Positions 18,884-27,034 of a stretch of 64,000 nucleotides of DNA are shown in pieces. The stretch comes from Oxalobacteraceae bacterium OTU3CINTB1 (GTDB lineage: Bacteria > Pseudomonadota > Gammaproteobacteria > Burkholderiales > Burkholderiaceae_D). The translations under genes were made by a program, and so were the position numbers. Where the stretch lies: contig CP099652.1 in the NCBI GenBank assembly GCA_024123955.1, positions 6,510,001-6,574,000 on the forward strand. Direction: 5' to 3'. How positions within the stretch are numbered: position 1 is the first letter of the stretch; the number at the start of each line of letters is the position of its first letter. The notes under the pieces were generated by a model that made no database searches, was not told the DNA's origin, and worked only from the letters and a program-made list of their open reading frames with translations.

Positions 18884-19312
18884 ATGCCCATTAAACGAGA
18901 AAAACAGTTGAACGGCAGCGCCGTCGAGGTGGAAACGGCGTTCTACGCCGCGCTCAACCGCGCCGACCTGGACGCGCTGATGGCCCTGTGGGCCGACGAC
19001 GAAGAGATCGTCTGCGTCCATCCGGGCGGCACCCGCCTGATCGGCCACGCGGCGATCCGCTCGTCCTGGAGCAAGATCCTCGAACACGGCGGCCTGCACA
19101 TCATGCCGTCGCAACTGCACGAAACCCACAACCTGATGAGTTCCGTGCACACGGTGGTCGAAGGCACGACCGCCGCCAGCGGCGAAGCGGCGCACCTGGT
19201 CGCCACCAACGTCTACGTCAAAACGCCGCGCGGCTGGCGCATCGTGCTGCACCACGTTTCGGTCGCGCCCGGTCCGGTGCCGGCCGACACCTCGACGCAA
19301 GTCCTGCACTAA
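18884..19312 (+). CDS. SnoaL-like / NTF2-fold protein (DUF4440 type)
   Basis: The 142-residue protein is predicted to adopt the NTF2-like cone fold: VETAFYAALNRADLDALMALWADDEE, then VCVHPGGTRLIGHAAIRSSW, and a final strand GWRIVLHHVS. Such proteins are small enzymes or ligand-binding proteins; the ligand is unknown. The ATG at 18884 has CGGAG 6 nt upstream. Another ATG at 18850 is in a different frame. It sits in a tight run of rightward genes (zinc finger, this gene, YheT-like hydrolase, conserved hypothetical), likely one operon. Confidence 0.8.
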   Translation: MPIKREKQLNGSAVEVETAFYAALNRADLDALMALWADDEEIVCVHPGGTRLIGHAAIRSSWSKILEHGGLHIMPSQLHETHNLMSSVHTVVEGTTAASGEAAHLVATNVYVKTPRGWRIVLHHVSVAPGPVPADTSTQVLH

Positions 19313-19328
19313 CCCCCCGTCCACCGCC

Positions 19329-20321
19329 GTGAAGTACACCGCTCCGTTCTGGCTGCCTAGCGGTCACCTGCAAACCATCTACCCCGCCGTCGCCATCGCC
19401 AAGCCGGCGGTGGCGTTCCGCCGGGAGCGCTGGGACGCGCCGGACGGCGACTTCGTCGATGTCGATTTCGTCGACGGCCAGCCGGGGCAACCGTTCGTGG
19501 TGCTGTTCCACGGCCTGGAAGGCTCGTCCGACAGCCACTACGCGCGCGCCCTGATGGCCGACATCGCCGCGCGCGGCTGGTCCGGCGCGGTGCCGCATTT
19601 CCGTGGCTGCTCCGGCGAGGCCAACCGCGCGCCGCGCTTCTACCATTCCGGCGACGCGACCGAAGTCGACTGGATCATCCGCCGCCTGCACGCACAGCAC
19701 GTCGCGCAAGGCGGTGGCAAGTTCTACGCCGCCGGCGTCTCGCTGGGCGGCAACGCGCTGCTGCGCTGGCTGGGCGAATCGCAGCACCAGGCCGACTTCG
19801 TCGACGCTGCCTGTTCGGTGTCGGCGCCGCTGGACCTGGCGCAGGGCGGCGCCTCGCTGTCGAGCGGCTTCAACATGATCTACACGCGCATGTTCCTTCA
19901 AACGCTCAAGCCCAAGTGCATCGCCAAGCTGCGCGAGTTCCCCGGTCTGTTCGACCTCGACGCCCTGCACGCGGCGCGCGACCTGTACGCGTTCGACAAC
20001 GTCGTCACCGCGCCACTGCACGGCTACCGCGACACCGACGACTACTGGGACCGCGCCAGCGCCAAGCATGTACTCAACGACATCACGGTGCCGACCCTGG
20101 TGCTCAACGCCAAAAACGATCCCTTCCTGCCCGGCCGCCACCTGCCGCAGCGTGCGGCACCAAACGTAGTATTGGACTATCCTGACCACGGAGGCCATGT
20201 CGGCTTCGCGGTCGGCGGTCTGCCGGGCAAGCTGCACTGGCTGCCGCAGCGTCTGATTCACTTTATGGAAGGCGCCAACGACGGTATGGCGCAGAAACGG
20301 ATCGGGAAGAAACATGGATGA
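19329..20321 (+). CDS. YheT family alpha/beta hydrolase
   Basis: The 330-residue cytoplasmic hydrolase starts at GTG 16 nt after the previous stop. It has the YheT signatures PFWLPSGHLQTIYP at the N-terminus and VVLFHGLEGSS (oxyanion loop). The nucleophile elbow is GVSLGGNAL, the acid is in LNAKNDPFLP, and DHGGHVGF contains the catalytic His. YheT/ABHD1-3-like enzymes are esterases or lipases of uncertain substrate. It overlaps the next gene by 8 nt. Confidence 0.88.
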   Translation: MKYTAPFWLPSGHLQTIYPAVAIAKPAVAFRRERWDAPDGDFVDVDFVDGQPGQPFVVLFHGLEGSSDSHYARALMADIAARGWSGAVPHFRGCSGEANRAPRFYHSGDATEVDWIIRRLHAQHVAQGGGKFYAAGVSLGGNALLRWLGESQHQADFVDAACSVSAPLDLAQGGASLSSGFNMIYTRMFLQTLKPKCIAKLREFPGLFDLDALHAARDLYAFDNVVTAPLHGYRDTDDYWDRASAKHVLNDITVPTLVLNAKNDPFLPGRHLPQRAAPNVVLDYPDHGGHVGFAVGGLPGKLHWLPQRLIHFMEGANDGMAQKRIGKKHG

Positions 20322-20919
20322 CATCGTCAAGCAGGCCTTGGCCAAATGGCCGAACGTGCCCCACTGCTACGGCTGGCTGGGCCTGGACGCGCGCGGCAAT
20401 TGGCGCATGCGCGACGAGCGCGCCCAGCAGCAGAATCTGCCCGGCGACAAGCTCGCGCACGAGGCGCTGATCGCCTTCATCGTGCGCAACTACGCCGCCG
20501 ACGACCGGGGTTGCTGGTACTTTCAGAACGGCCCGCAACGCGTGTACGTGAACCTGGAAGCGACGCCCTACATCGTGCGCACCGATCCGTCCTGCGGATG
20601 GCTGCTGCACACCGGCACCGCGATGGGCGGCATCGACAAGGCGGTGTTGACGGAGGCCGGCGCGCTGGTCTTGCGCAGCGGTGAAATCGTCGCCCAGCTG
20701 GACGACCGCGATTTCGCGCAGGTGCTGCCGCTGCTCAGGATGAACGACGAGCCGGTGGCCGACGAGACCTTGCTGGAATGGATGGAGAGCGACGCGCACT
20801 CGGTCGCCTCCACGTTGACCTTGACCGACCACGAGCGTCAGGTGCCGGTACACCGGGTGGCCGCCGCGCAGGTGGCGGCGCACTTCGGCTTCGTCAGCGA
20901 ACCGAGCGCCCCGGCGTAA
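20314..20919 (+). CDS. Conserved hypothetical protein (betaproteobacterial family)
   Basis: The 201-residue protein has a distinctive start, WPNVPHCYGWLGLDARGNWRMRD, and the segments GCWYFQNGPQRVYVNLE and SCGWLLHTGTAMG. I recognise it as a conserved betaproteobacterial family annotated as a domain of unknown function, but cannot assign a role. It has no signal peptide or membrane segment, so it is likely cytoplasmic. Its start overlaps the YheT gene by 8 nt, and its 3' end overlaps the convergent protease gene by 26 nt. Confidence 0.75.
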   Translation: MDDIVKQALAKWPNVPHCYGWLGLDARGNWRMRDERAQQQNLPGDKLAHEALIAFIVRNYAADDRGCWYFQNGPQRVYVNLEATPYIVRTDPSCGWLLHTGTAMGGIDKAVLTEAGALVLRSGEIVAQLDDRDFAQVLPLLRMNDEPVADETLLEWMESDAHSVASTLTLTDHERQVPVHRVAAAQVAAHFGFVSEPSAPA

Positions 20920-22660
20920 GGTCCGAAGCCCCCTGGCGCAGCCGGTCGAACGGATTGGTCGACTGGTTGGAGAATGGACTGTTCGGGTTTTTGGTACGGT
21001 CGTCATCCTCGGCGCGGGAACCGGAGCGCATCTCCGCCTTGAACGCCGGCCGGCTGTCGGCCTCGCGCAAATCCTTCTTGCCCTTGTCGCCCATTTCCTC
21101 GCGCCGACGCGCCTGCAACTCGCGCTCGCGCGCATCGATCACCGCCTGGTCGTAGAACGACGCGTCGGGCGCCTTGCGCGCATAGCCAAGCTGGTCGAGC
21201 GCCGACAGCACCCCACCCTGCAACACATACGACTCGGCAAGCGCCATGTGCTGCAACGCCAGCTTGCCCTGCTTCGAATAGGCCTGCGCCAGCAAATCGT
21301 AGGCGTTAGGATCTTCGCGGTAGGACTGCACCTGTTCGCGCAGATAGCTGGCCGCCTCCTCGTATTTGCCGGCGGCGATCAATGCCTCGCCGTACAGGTG
21401 CGCGATGCCGCGCGACAGCGGATAACGCTGATGCGCCGCCTCGGCATCGACCACCGCCTGTGCGAGGACGGCCTTGTCGTTGGTCTGCGCCAGCTTGATC
21501 TCGATCGCCGTGCTGACGAAAATCGCATCCGACGACGGCTTCGGCGCCGCGCTGAAGGTGCCCGCGGCGGGCGCCTTGCCGAACGTCGCGCGTGCCTTGT
21601 CCAGCCACACCTGCGCGTTGGCGGTGTCGCCTTTTTTCAGCGCCAGGAAAGCCATGCCGTACTGGCCCGCCGTCAGCTGATGACGGTTCTCCTGCAACAT
21701 CTGATTCTCAAAAAACGTTTTCGTCTCGGCATAGCCTTGCGATGTCTGGTCCTGCAGCACGCGCGCGCGCGAACGCACCAGATAGAAATCGAGGCTGTCG
21801 ACGCGCTGCTTGTACGGCTGGTCGCGGATGCGCGCCTGGATGTCGGCGATGCGCTCGGTCGTCAGCGGGTGGCTCTGCAGATAAGCCGGCACCAGATCGC
21901 TGTAGTTGCGCGAAGCGGCCTGCATACGCTGGAAGAAGCCCACCATGCCGGACGTGTCGAAACCGGCCTCGCCCATGATCTGGAAGCCGATGCGGTCGGC
22001 CTCGCGCTCGGCGTCGCGGCCGAAATTCAATTGCCGCTGGATCGCCAGCCCCTGCCCGCCCATGAACACGCCCATGGCCGCGTCGCCGCCGGCACGGGAC
22101 GCCAGCGCGGCCAGGATCATCGCCGCCAGCGGGATCAGCGCGTCCTGCTTTTGCTGGCCGATCGAGCGGGCGATGTGGCGCTGCGCCACGTGGCCGATCT
22201 CGTGGCCGAGCACGGACGCCAGTTCAGATTCGGACTGCGCCGCCAGCAGCAGCGCCGAGTGCACGGCGATAAAACCGCCCGGCAGCGCGAACGCGTTCAG
22301 GTTCGGATCGCGCACGGCGAAGAAGTAATAGTCGAAATTGGCCTCGCCGCGCGCGTCGGGGCGGGCAGCGACCAGCGCGTTGCCGAAGGTGTTCAGGTAT
22401 TCGAGGATGGGACCGTCGTCGAGGAAATCACGGTCGCGGCGGATATCGCGCATGATCTCTTCGCCCAGCTTGCGCTCCATCAGCGGCGACAAGTCCTGGC
22501 GCTCGGTATCGCCCAGCGCCGGCAGGTTGGGAATCCTGGCGGGCGCGAGCGCGTTCTGCGCCATGGCCATCGGCATGGCGACCAGCAGGGCAGCCGCGAT
22601 CATGCGCATGCGCAGCGGACGGCGGCCATCGTAGGTAGGGGGGCAACGGTTCGATTTCAC
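20894..22660 (-). CDS. bepA: BepA-like M48 metalloprotease with TPR-type C-terminus
   Basis: The product is about 588 residues. It has a hydrophobic signal region, IAAALLVAMPMAMA, then the M48 peptidase domain with the HEXXH zinc motif in VLGHEIGHVAQRH. The third ligand region is DAEREADRIGFQIM, preceded by the FALPGGFIAVHSALL loop. Helical repeats follow from about residue 330 to 530 and look TPR-like (GQYGMAFLALKKGDTANAQVWLDKA and later AGKYEEAASYLREQ). BepA/YfgC assists and degrades outer-membrane proteins such as LptD in the periplasm. The start is uncertain: GTG 22660 gives an n-region of about 35 residues, while ATG 22609 gives a minimal signal peptide but lacks a ribosome site. It diverges from moaC. 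Confidence 0.85.
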   Translation of the reverse strand: MKSNRCPPTYDGRRPLRMRMIAAALLVAMPMAMAQNALAPARIPNLPALGDTERQDLSPLMERKLGEEIMRDIRRDRDFLDDGPILEYLNTFGNALVAARPDARGEANFDYYFFAVRDPNLNAFALPGGFIAVHSALLLAAQSESELASVLGHEIGHVAQRHIARSIGQQKQDALIPLAAMILAALASRAGGDAAMGVFMGGQGLAIQRQLNFGRDAEREADRIGFQIMGEAGFDTSGMVGFFQRMQAASRNYSDLVPAYLQSHPLTTERIADIQARIRDQPYKQRVDSLDFYLVRSRARVLQDQTSQGYAETKTFFENQMLQENRHQLTAGQYGMAFLALKKGDTANAQVWLDKARATFGKAPAAGTFSAAPKPSSDAIFVSTAIEIKLAQTNDKAVLAQAVVDAEAAHQRYPLSRGIAHLYGEALIAAGKYEEAASYLREQVQSYREDPNAYDLLAQAYSKQGKLALQHMALAESYVLQGGVLSALDQLGYARKAPDASFYDQAVIDARERELQARRREEMGDKGKKDLREADSRPAFKAEMRSGSRAEDDDRTKNPNSPFSNQSTNPFDRLRQGASDLTPGRSVR

Positions 22661-22733
22661 GGTGCTATGATACCCGCATCTCGGGTGCTTACGCACAGTG
22701 CCCGCCACCGAAATATTTTGTTAGCTCTTCAAC

Positions 22734-23240
22734 ATGACCGACACCACTTCCCCCCTGCCATCCGACCACCTGACCCACTTCGACGCCTCCGGGCAAGCCC
22801 ACATGGTCGATGTCGGCGCCAAGCAGGAAACCCACCGCATCGCGCTCGCCAGCGGAACCATCCGCATGAAGCCGGAGACGTTGGCGATCATCACCGGCGG
22901 CACGGCCAAGAAGGGGGACGTGCTCGGCATCGCCCGCATCGCCGCGATCATGGCGTCCAAGCGCACCAGCGACTTGATTCCGCTGTGCCACCCGCTGGCG
23001 CTGACGCGGGTGACGGTGGATTTTGAGACCGATGTGGCCAATTCGAGCGTTCACTGCAAGGCGCAGGTGGAGACTTTCGGTAAGACCGGCGTGGAGATGG
23101 AAGCGCTTACGGCGGTGCAGGTGGGGTTGCTGACGGTGTATGACATGTGCAAGGCCGTAGATCGCGGGATGGTGATGAGCGATATCCGGGTGATGGAAAA
23201 GCATGGCGGCAAGAGCGGCGACTGGAGCGCGACGAGTTAA
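22734..23240 (+). CDS. moaC: Cyclic pyranopterin monophosphate synthase MoaC
   Basis: The 168-residue protein contains the MoaC active-site segments [13 protein letters not shown] and [23 protein letters not shown], with the DRGM motif, and the start segment [21 protein letters not shown]. It forms cyclic pyranopterin monophosphate with MoaA in molybdenum-cofactor synthesis. No other mo gene lies in the window. Confidence 0.96.
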   Translation: MTDTTSPLPSDHLTHFDASGQAHMVDVGAKQETHRIALASGTIRMKPETLAIITGGTAKKGDVLGIARIAAIMASKRTSDLIPLCHPLALTRVTVDFETDVANSSVHCKAQVETFGKTGVEMEALTAVQVGLLTVYDMCKAVDRGMVMSDIRVMEKHGGKSGDWSATS

Positions 23241-23347
23241 GCGCCTTACCTGAACTTGGCGACAATGCACTGGCGGTCTACGTCATCGAACGATGCCGCC
23301 ACTACAAAAACCCTTCCATACAGCCCTGCCGTCCCACTCCGCTCAAG

Positions 23348-24661
23348 CTACCACGGCACCCACTGCTGGTGAGCGCCAAAGATATTGAAGCGCCGCGTTC
23401 CATTCGATTGCAGACGAGAACTCCAGAGGTCGGCATCCGCAGCGGTCGCACCTGCCGTTGCCTGTCCCACGCCGGAACCTGTGGTGAACAGGTAATAGCC
23501 GTAAAAAGGCAGGCCGGCTTGCAAAGTGACATTTGCCCGGAACATCTCCCCCTGCTTGGCGCGAATCACGATGAAGTCCATTAGACCGCCGCCGTCCGCA
23601 TAGACGTTCGAGTTCGAAGTCGCCAACAACGTGTAGGTGGTACCACCATCATTGGAGACGTAGAGCTGCAATCCATAATCGTTCCAGGCATTCACCGGAA
23701 CCACGTTGAGCAGCACGAACTGATTGTGCTGGGACGTGAATAAATAACTATCGCCCGTCGTCGTCGGGTCGTTGAACGACGCGTCAACGGCGAACGACGT
23801 GTCGTTGACCTCGCAACCGCCGCATCCCGTTCCCATTTGCTGCGCATACTGCTTGGAGTACATCTCGTACAGATTGTAGGTGCGCCAGACAGCGGCGTCC
23901 TGGCCATACCGTATCGGCCGGGTTTGGCGCACGATGGTGGAACCGGCCTTATAGACACCATCGGTCGTGGTGGTCATGCCGAGTTGCAGCGATATCCCCA
24001 ACGGCCCCAAAGGACCCAGGGCGCCGAACGGGCCACTGGGTCCCAGCGGTCCCTGGATGCCCCACACGCCGGTGGAATCGAGATTGTGGTTGTGGTTTCC
24101 ACGCCAGAAACTGTCTTCCTGCAGGTGGTACATGGTGTAGTAGTAGGAGCTTGGGTTGAGCGCGCCAGTCTCCCCCAACGGGCCTTGGGAGCCATAGACG
24201 CAGCCGATGTCGCTTTGGTCGCTGGGCACGTTGCACCAGTTGTTATCGTAGGATGCGCCGACCAGCGACGGCACGGTGCCTCGGAAGCGCTTCGATAAAA
24301 ATCCCGACCAGCTGAGCGGCCCGAAAGCGCCCAACGCTCCGGCTTGACCCAGCGGACCACTGGCGCGTGTGTACTGATAGGCGGACTCGCCGGCTGCATC
24401 GGTGGCGGAGATCCAGCGATCCACCGCGTTGCCCAACCTCGGATCATCCACCAAGTCGTATTTCATGATGATCGCGTCGGGACTGTCGGGATTCATGTTG
24501 TCGCTTTTCAGGGCGTAAACCTGGTTCGCGGTCACGATCATCCGGCACAGCGCCGGATCGTCATCGCAGACGATGGTCTTCAGAGAGGCTTCGAGCTCAG
24601 ACGTTGTAGCGCACCCGCTAAGCGCCATGGCAATCGAGACAAATACAAGATTTTTTATCAT
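23348..24661 (-). CDS. Lipoprotein with Gly-Pro-Leu-Gly (collagen-like) blocks, unknown function
   Basis: The 437-residue protein has a lipoprotein signal with lipobox LSGC (Cys17). I do not recognise a catalytic domain. Three short blocks rich in G-P-L-G/A-L-G occur, roughly around residues 102-117 (SGPLGQAGALGAFGPL), 161-171 (QGPLGETGALN) and 202-222 (IQGPLGPSGPFGALGPLG). In places they follow the Gly-X-Y period of collagen-like sequence, though they are much shorter than real collagen domains. A Cys pair, GCGGC, follows near residue 280. The C-terminal ~150 residues look beta-rich (FVLLNVVPVNAW, LQLYVSNDGGTTYTLLATS), like an exported jelly-roll. It is convergent with moaC and has an AT-rich upstream spacer. 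It may act on the cell surface; function is not known. Confidence 0.75.
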   Translation of the reverse strand: MIKNLVFVSIAMALSGCATTSELEASLKTIVCDDDPALCRMIVTANQVYALKSDNMNPDSPDAIIMKYDLVDDPRLGNAVDRWISATDAAGESAYQYTRASGPLGQAGALGAFGPLSWSGFLSKRFRGTVPSLVGASYDNNWCNVPSDQSDIGCVYGSQGPLGETGALNPSSYYYTMYHLQEDSFWRGNHNHNLDSTGVWGIQGPLGPSGPFGALGPLGPLGISLQLGMTTTTDGVYKAGSTIVRQTRPIRYGQDAAVWRTYNLYEMYSKQYAQQMGTGCGGCEVNDTSFAVDASFNDPTTTGDSYLFTSQHNQFVLLNVVPVNAWNDYGLQLYVSNDGGTTYTLLATSNSNVYADGGGLMDFIVIRAKQGEMFRANVTLQAGLPFYGYYLFTTGSGVGQATAGATAADADLWSSRLQSNGTRRFNIFGAHQQWVPW

Positions 24662-24847
24662 GACTGTTTCGCCTCTCGAGGGAATACGTCGAAGATCATC
24701 CTGTATCGATGTTACACGTATTTTAAGCTTATTAACTTTATAATTTTTATGGCGATCTCAGATTATTTGGCTATTCACGCCTGTCGTCAAAAACGCAACG
24801 CTTTGCGGCCCCGGTGGTTGTCCATGGCAACCTCATCAATTGCTGCT

Positions 24848-24876
24848 TTGTTACTTTTCATTAACCTGTATATAAT
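24848..24876 (+). promoter_or_regulatory. Candidate sigma-70 promoter for the PilZ gene
   Basis: TTGTTA (24848-24853) and a perfect TATAAT (24871-24876) are separated by 17 nt, about 73 nt before the PilZ start codon. The surrounding 24662-24949 spacer is visibly AT-rich against the high-GC background and otherwise holds no gene. Confidence 0.6.
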
Positions 24877-24949
24877 AAATAGCACGGAAGTAATTTTTTT
24901 GACAGTTACCTTGCCGTGGTCGCCCATGCGTCTGCGAGAAAGAAATTGA

Positions 24950-25660
24950 ATGAGCAGCAACCCTCTCCCGAGCGAAGCCAAGACTCAGGAATACGAGTTC
25001 GAGCAGATGAACCTGCAGGTGGGCGGCAGGATCCAGTTCATCACGCACCGGACCATCAAGCCGATCCAGCACTTTTCGACCTTGATCGGTTGGGTCAAAG
25101 ACGAGTACATGATCGTCAAGGTGCCGTTCGAGAACAACGCGCCCATTTCGATCAACGATGGCGACAAGCTGACCATCCGCGTGTTTTCCGGCGTGAACGT
25201 GTGCTCGTTCGCGTGCGTCGTGCAGCGCGTGTTTCCCCGGCCGTTCTTTTACGCCCATCTGTCGTTCCCGGTGTCGATTCAGGGCACCAGCTTGCGGGCG
25301 GCAATGCGGGTGAAGGTGGATATTCCGGCGCAGTTGACGACGCCGGTCGGGACGTCGTCTGTGTTCCTGGTGAATTTAAGCGTGTCGGGGGCGCTGATCG
25401 AGTCGGCGAAGCGCTTGCCGGAGGATGATGCGCAGGTTGCGCTGTCGTTTTACCTGATCGCACAGCCGGGTAACCGGCAGGTGCGCGTTAATCCGAACGC
25501 GACTATCCGGAATATCAATGTGGTAAAGCCGGCGGCCGGTGATAAGCCGGAGGTGTTTACCTATGGCGTGCAGTTTGTCGATTTGCATCCGGTGCATTAC
25601 ACCATGTTGCAGAATTTAACCTACGAGGCATTGATCGCGGACCGGCAGAAGATTGTGTAG
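24950..25660 (+). CDS. PilZ-domain c-di-GMP receptor (YcgR-like)
   Basis: The 236-residue protein has an N-terminal YcgR-like barrel (residues ~18-110: LQVGGRIQFITHRTIKPIQ, LIGWVKDEYMIVKVP). A PilZ domain follows with the c-di-GMP motifs RAAMR (R116...R120) and NLSVSG (N142-G147). Proteins of this design brake flagella or act on type IV pili and exopolysaccharide when c-di-GMP rises. It ends at a bidirectional terminator shared with pilA, which it converges on. That placement suggests, but does not prove, a link to twitching motility. Confidence 0.88.
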   Translation: MSSNPLPSEAKTQEYEFEQMNLQVGGRIQFITHRTIKPIQHFSTLIGWVKDEYMIVKVPFENNAPISINDGDKLTIRVFSGVNVCSFACVVQRVFPRPFFYAHLSFPVSIQGTSLRAAMRVKVDIPAQLTTPVGTSSVFLVNLSVSGALIESAKRLPEDDAQVALSFYLIAQPGNRQVRVNPNATIRNINVVKPAAGDKPEVFTYGVQFVDLHPVHYTMLQNLTYEALIADRQKIV

Positions 25661-25682
25661 GGCGGTGCGTTTTGAGATGGCG

Positions 25683-25712
25683 AAAAAAAACCGGCCAAGG
25701 CCGGTTTTTTTT
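25683..25712. terminator. Bidirectional terminator between the PilZ gene and pilA
   Basis: Eight A plus CCGGCC (25683-25696) and GGCCGG plus eight T (25699-25712) form a perfect 14-bp stem with a 2-base AA centre, between two convergent genes. Confidence 0.95.
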
Positions 25713-25726
25713 ATTCGACATCGATA

Positions 25727-26200
25727 TTAAGGGGCGACGTTGTTTTTCGTCAGGGCTGCCAGGGCCGCCACGTGGGTGACCGTCGTCGCGACAGTCCAGT
25801 TCAAATTGGTCGCGCCTGCGGCGATATTGGGTGTGTAGGTAACGGTTTTGCCATCGACGCCATCGCCCAGGCCGGAAGCGGCCAACGTCACGACGATCGT
25901 GCCATCCACAACGGTTGCCGAAAGAACTTCTTTGGTCTTGGTCAGCGTAGCTGGAACGCCATTCTGGCCCGCATCGCAACCGGCGAGAACGCCGCCGGCT
26001 TCTTGCGCGCACACCGCCACAGCGGTCTTCATCGAATCAGCCGCGCCCTGGATGTTGGCGACCTTGGCTTTGACCGTGTAGTCGCTGTACGCAGGAATCG
26101 CGACCGCCGCCAGAATGCCGATAATCGCGACGACGATCATCAGTTCGATCAGGGTGAAGCCGGCCTGTGCTTGTTTCTTCATCATTTTCATGGATTTCAT
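25727..26200 (-). CDS. pilA: Type IVa major pilin-like protein PilA
   Basis: The 157-residue prepilin has a 14-residue basic leader, cleaved after Gly14 at G/FTLIELM, with Glu5 of the mature chain. A 22-residue hydrophobic helix follows ([19 protein letters not shown]), then a small globular domain. Its only cysteines are Cys64 and Cys75 (alpha-beta loop), so a C-terminal disulfide loop is absent, as in several Burkholderiales pilins. The ATG at 26200 is preceded by AGGAG; an ATG 39 nt upstream is in frame but has no ribosome site. Transcription is expected from the sigma-54 promoter at 26250-26264. Confidence 0.93.
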   Translation of the reverse strand: MKSMKMMKKQAQAGFTLIELMIVVAIIGILAAVAIPAYSDYTVKAKVANIQGAADSMKTAVAVCAQEAGGVLAGCDAGQNGVPATLTKTKEVLSATVVDGTIVVTLAASGLGDGVDGKTVTYTPNIAAGATNLNWTVATTVTHVAALAALTKNNVAP

Positions 26201-26249
26201 TTTGCGACTCCTGTGGGGTGAAAAAATTGGGTGGTACACCTTTCTTATC

Positions 26250-26264
26250 GCAAGCGGTGTGCCA
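26250..26264 (-). promoter_or_regulatory. Sigma-54 (-24/-12) promoter of pilA
   Basis: On the minus strand the sequence is TGGCAC-N5-TTGC, a complete RpoN consensus, with the -12 end 50 nt upstream of the pilA start codon. PilS/PilR-RpoN control of the major pilin is established in several proteobacteria; its operation here is inferred. Confidence 0.9.
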
Positions 26265-26335
26265 GCCTCTTTTTCGACAAAACGGGCCGGAATATTTTCA
26301 CAAGCGCCATTTCAGCCCCAGCCGCTGCCGTTTTT

Positions 26336-26392
26336 TGTCAGTTCCGACCGCCGCGTTTTGTCAGCCGGGACAAGGCCTGACAATTATTGTCA
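26336..26392 (-). promoter_or_regulatory. Cluster of TGTCA/TGACA half-sites, candidate PilR enhancer
   Basis: TGTCA occurs at 26336-26340, 26359-26363 and 26388-26392, with GACAA or TGACA in the other orientation at 26369-26373 and 26378-26382. The cluster lies about 72-140 nt upstream of the sigma-54 element, a normal distance for an NtrC-type activator. The last site touches the stop region of the FHA gene. Confidence 0.55.
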
Positions 26393-26965
26393 ACCGATGC
26401 GGAAGGCCATTTGCGTGCCGCCGAGGTCGATCACATCGCCATGACCGAGCCGCCAGCCCTGCTTCCCGAGCGCGACGCCATTGACCAGCGGCGCCTGCGC
26501 ACCCTCGATATGCGTCAACGTATAAGCATCCGGTTGGCGCGTGATCACCACCACCTGCACGCCGGTACGGCCAAGCGTGGTCTGCGGCTTGGTCAGCGCC
26601 ATTTGTTTCCCGACATTGTTGCCGTTTAAGACTTCGATATGGGCCAGCAGCGGTTCGGCGGCCATGCTCGGCCTTACGCCGTCAGCCAGGAACTCGACCT
26701 GGAACTTGGCCATCTTGATGACGTCCTGATGTTGCAGGAAATGCTTGCCGATGCGGTGGCCGTTGACGAAGGTGCCATTGGTGCTGTGCAGGTCTTCAAG
26801 AAAGGAGTCGTCGAGGATGGTGACGATGACGGCGTGCTCGCCGCTGACGGCCGGATGCGTCAGCACGATGTCGTTGCGCGGATGGCGGCCGATGGTCATC
26901 CGTTCCTTGCTCAGCTGGACCTGCTGCTCCACCTGGCCGTCGCGCGTGACGATGATCTTCGCCAA
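26390..26965 (-). CDS. FHA-domain protein
   Basis: The 191-residue protein starts at TTG (26965), preceded by GGAG 7 nt upstream. Residues ~5-95 are a canonical forkhead-associated domain: MTIGRHPRNDIVL, SGEHAVI and DLHSTNGTFVNG carry the phosphothreonine-binding Arg, Ser and Asn. Residues ~110-190 look like a second, degenerate FHA fold, because TTLGR and LVNGVAL are present but the Ser/His/Asn core is not. FHA proteins bind phosphothreonine partners, for example in Ser/Thr-kinase or secretion signalling. No kinase is in the window. It begins 12 nt after the sucCD terminator, and its ribosome site abuts the stem. Confidence 0.85.
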   Translation of the reverse strand: MAKIIVTRDGQVEQQVQLSKERMTIGRHPRNDIVLTHPAVSGEHAVIVTILDDSFLEDLHSTNGTFVNGHRIGKHFLQHQDVIKMAKFQVEFLADGVRPSMAAEPLLAHIEVLNGNNVGKQMALTKPQTTLGRTGVQVVVITRQPDAYTLTHIEGAQAPLVNGVALGKQGWRLGHGDVIDLGGTQMAFRIG

Positions 26966-26976
26966 TCCGGTTCTCC

Positions 26977-27013
26977 AATAATAAAGGGGAGCACGAGGCT
27001 CCCCTTTATTATT
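26977..27013 (-). terminator. Terminator of the sucCD operon
   Basis: A perfect 16-bp stem (AATAATAAAGGGGAGC at 26977-26992 with its complement at 26998-27013) has a 5-nt loop. Read on the minus strand it ends in TTTATTATT. It lies between the sucD stop and the FHA start codon. Confidence 0.9.
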
Positions 27014-27034
27014 CCACATTCAACCGGGCTGTAA

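Noticed and set aside
23348..24661. True collagen domain in the GPLG lipoprotein
   Set aside because: The Gly-X-Y periodicity holds for only a few triplets at a time, so it is collagen-like composition, not a collagen triple helix.
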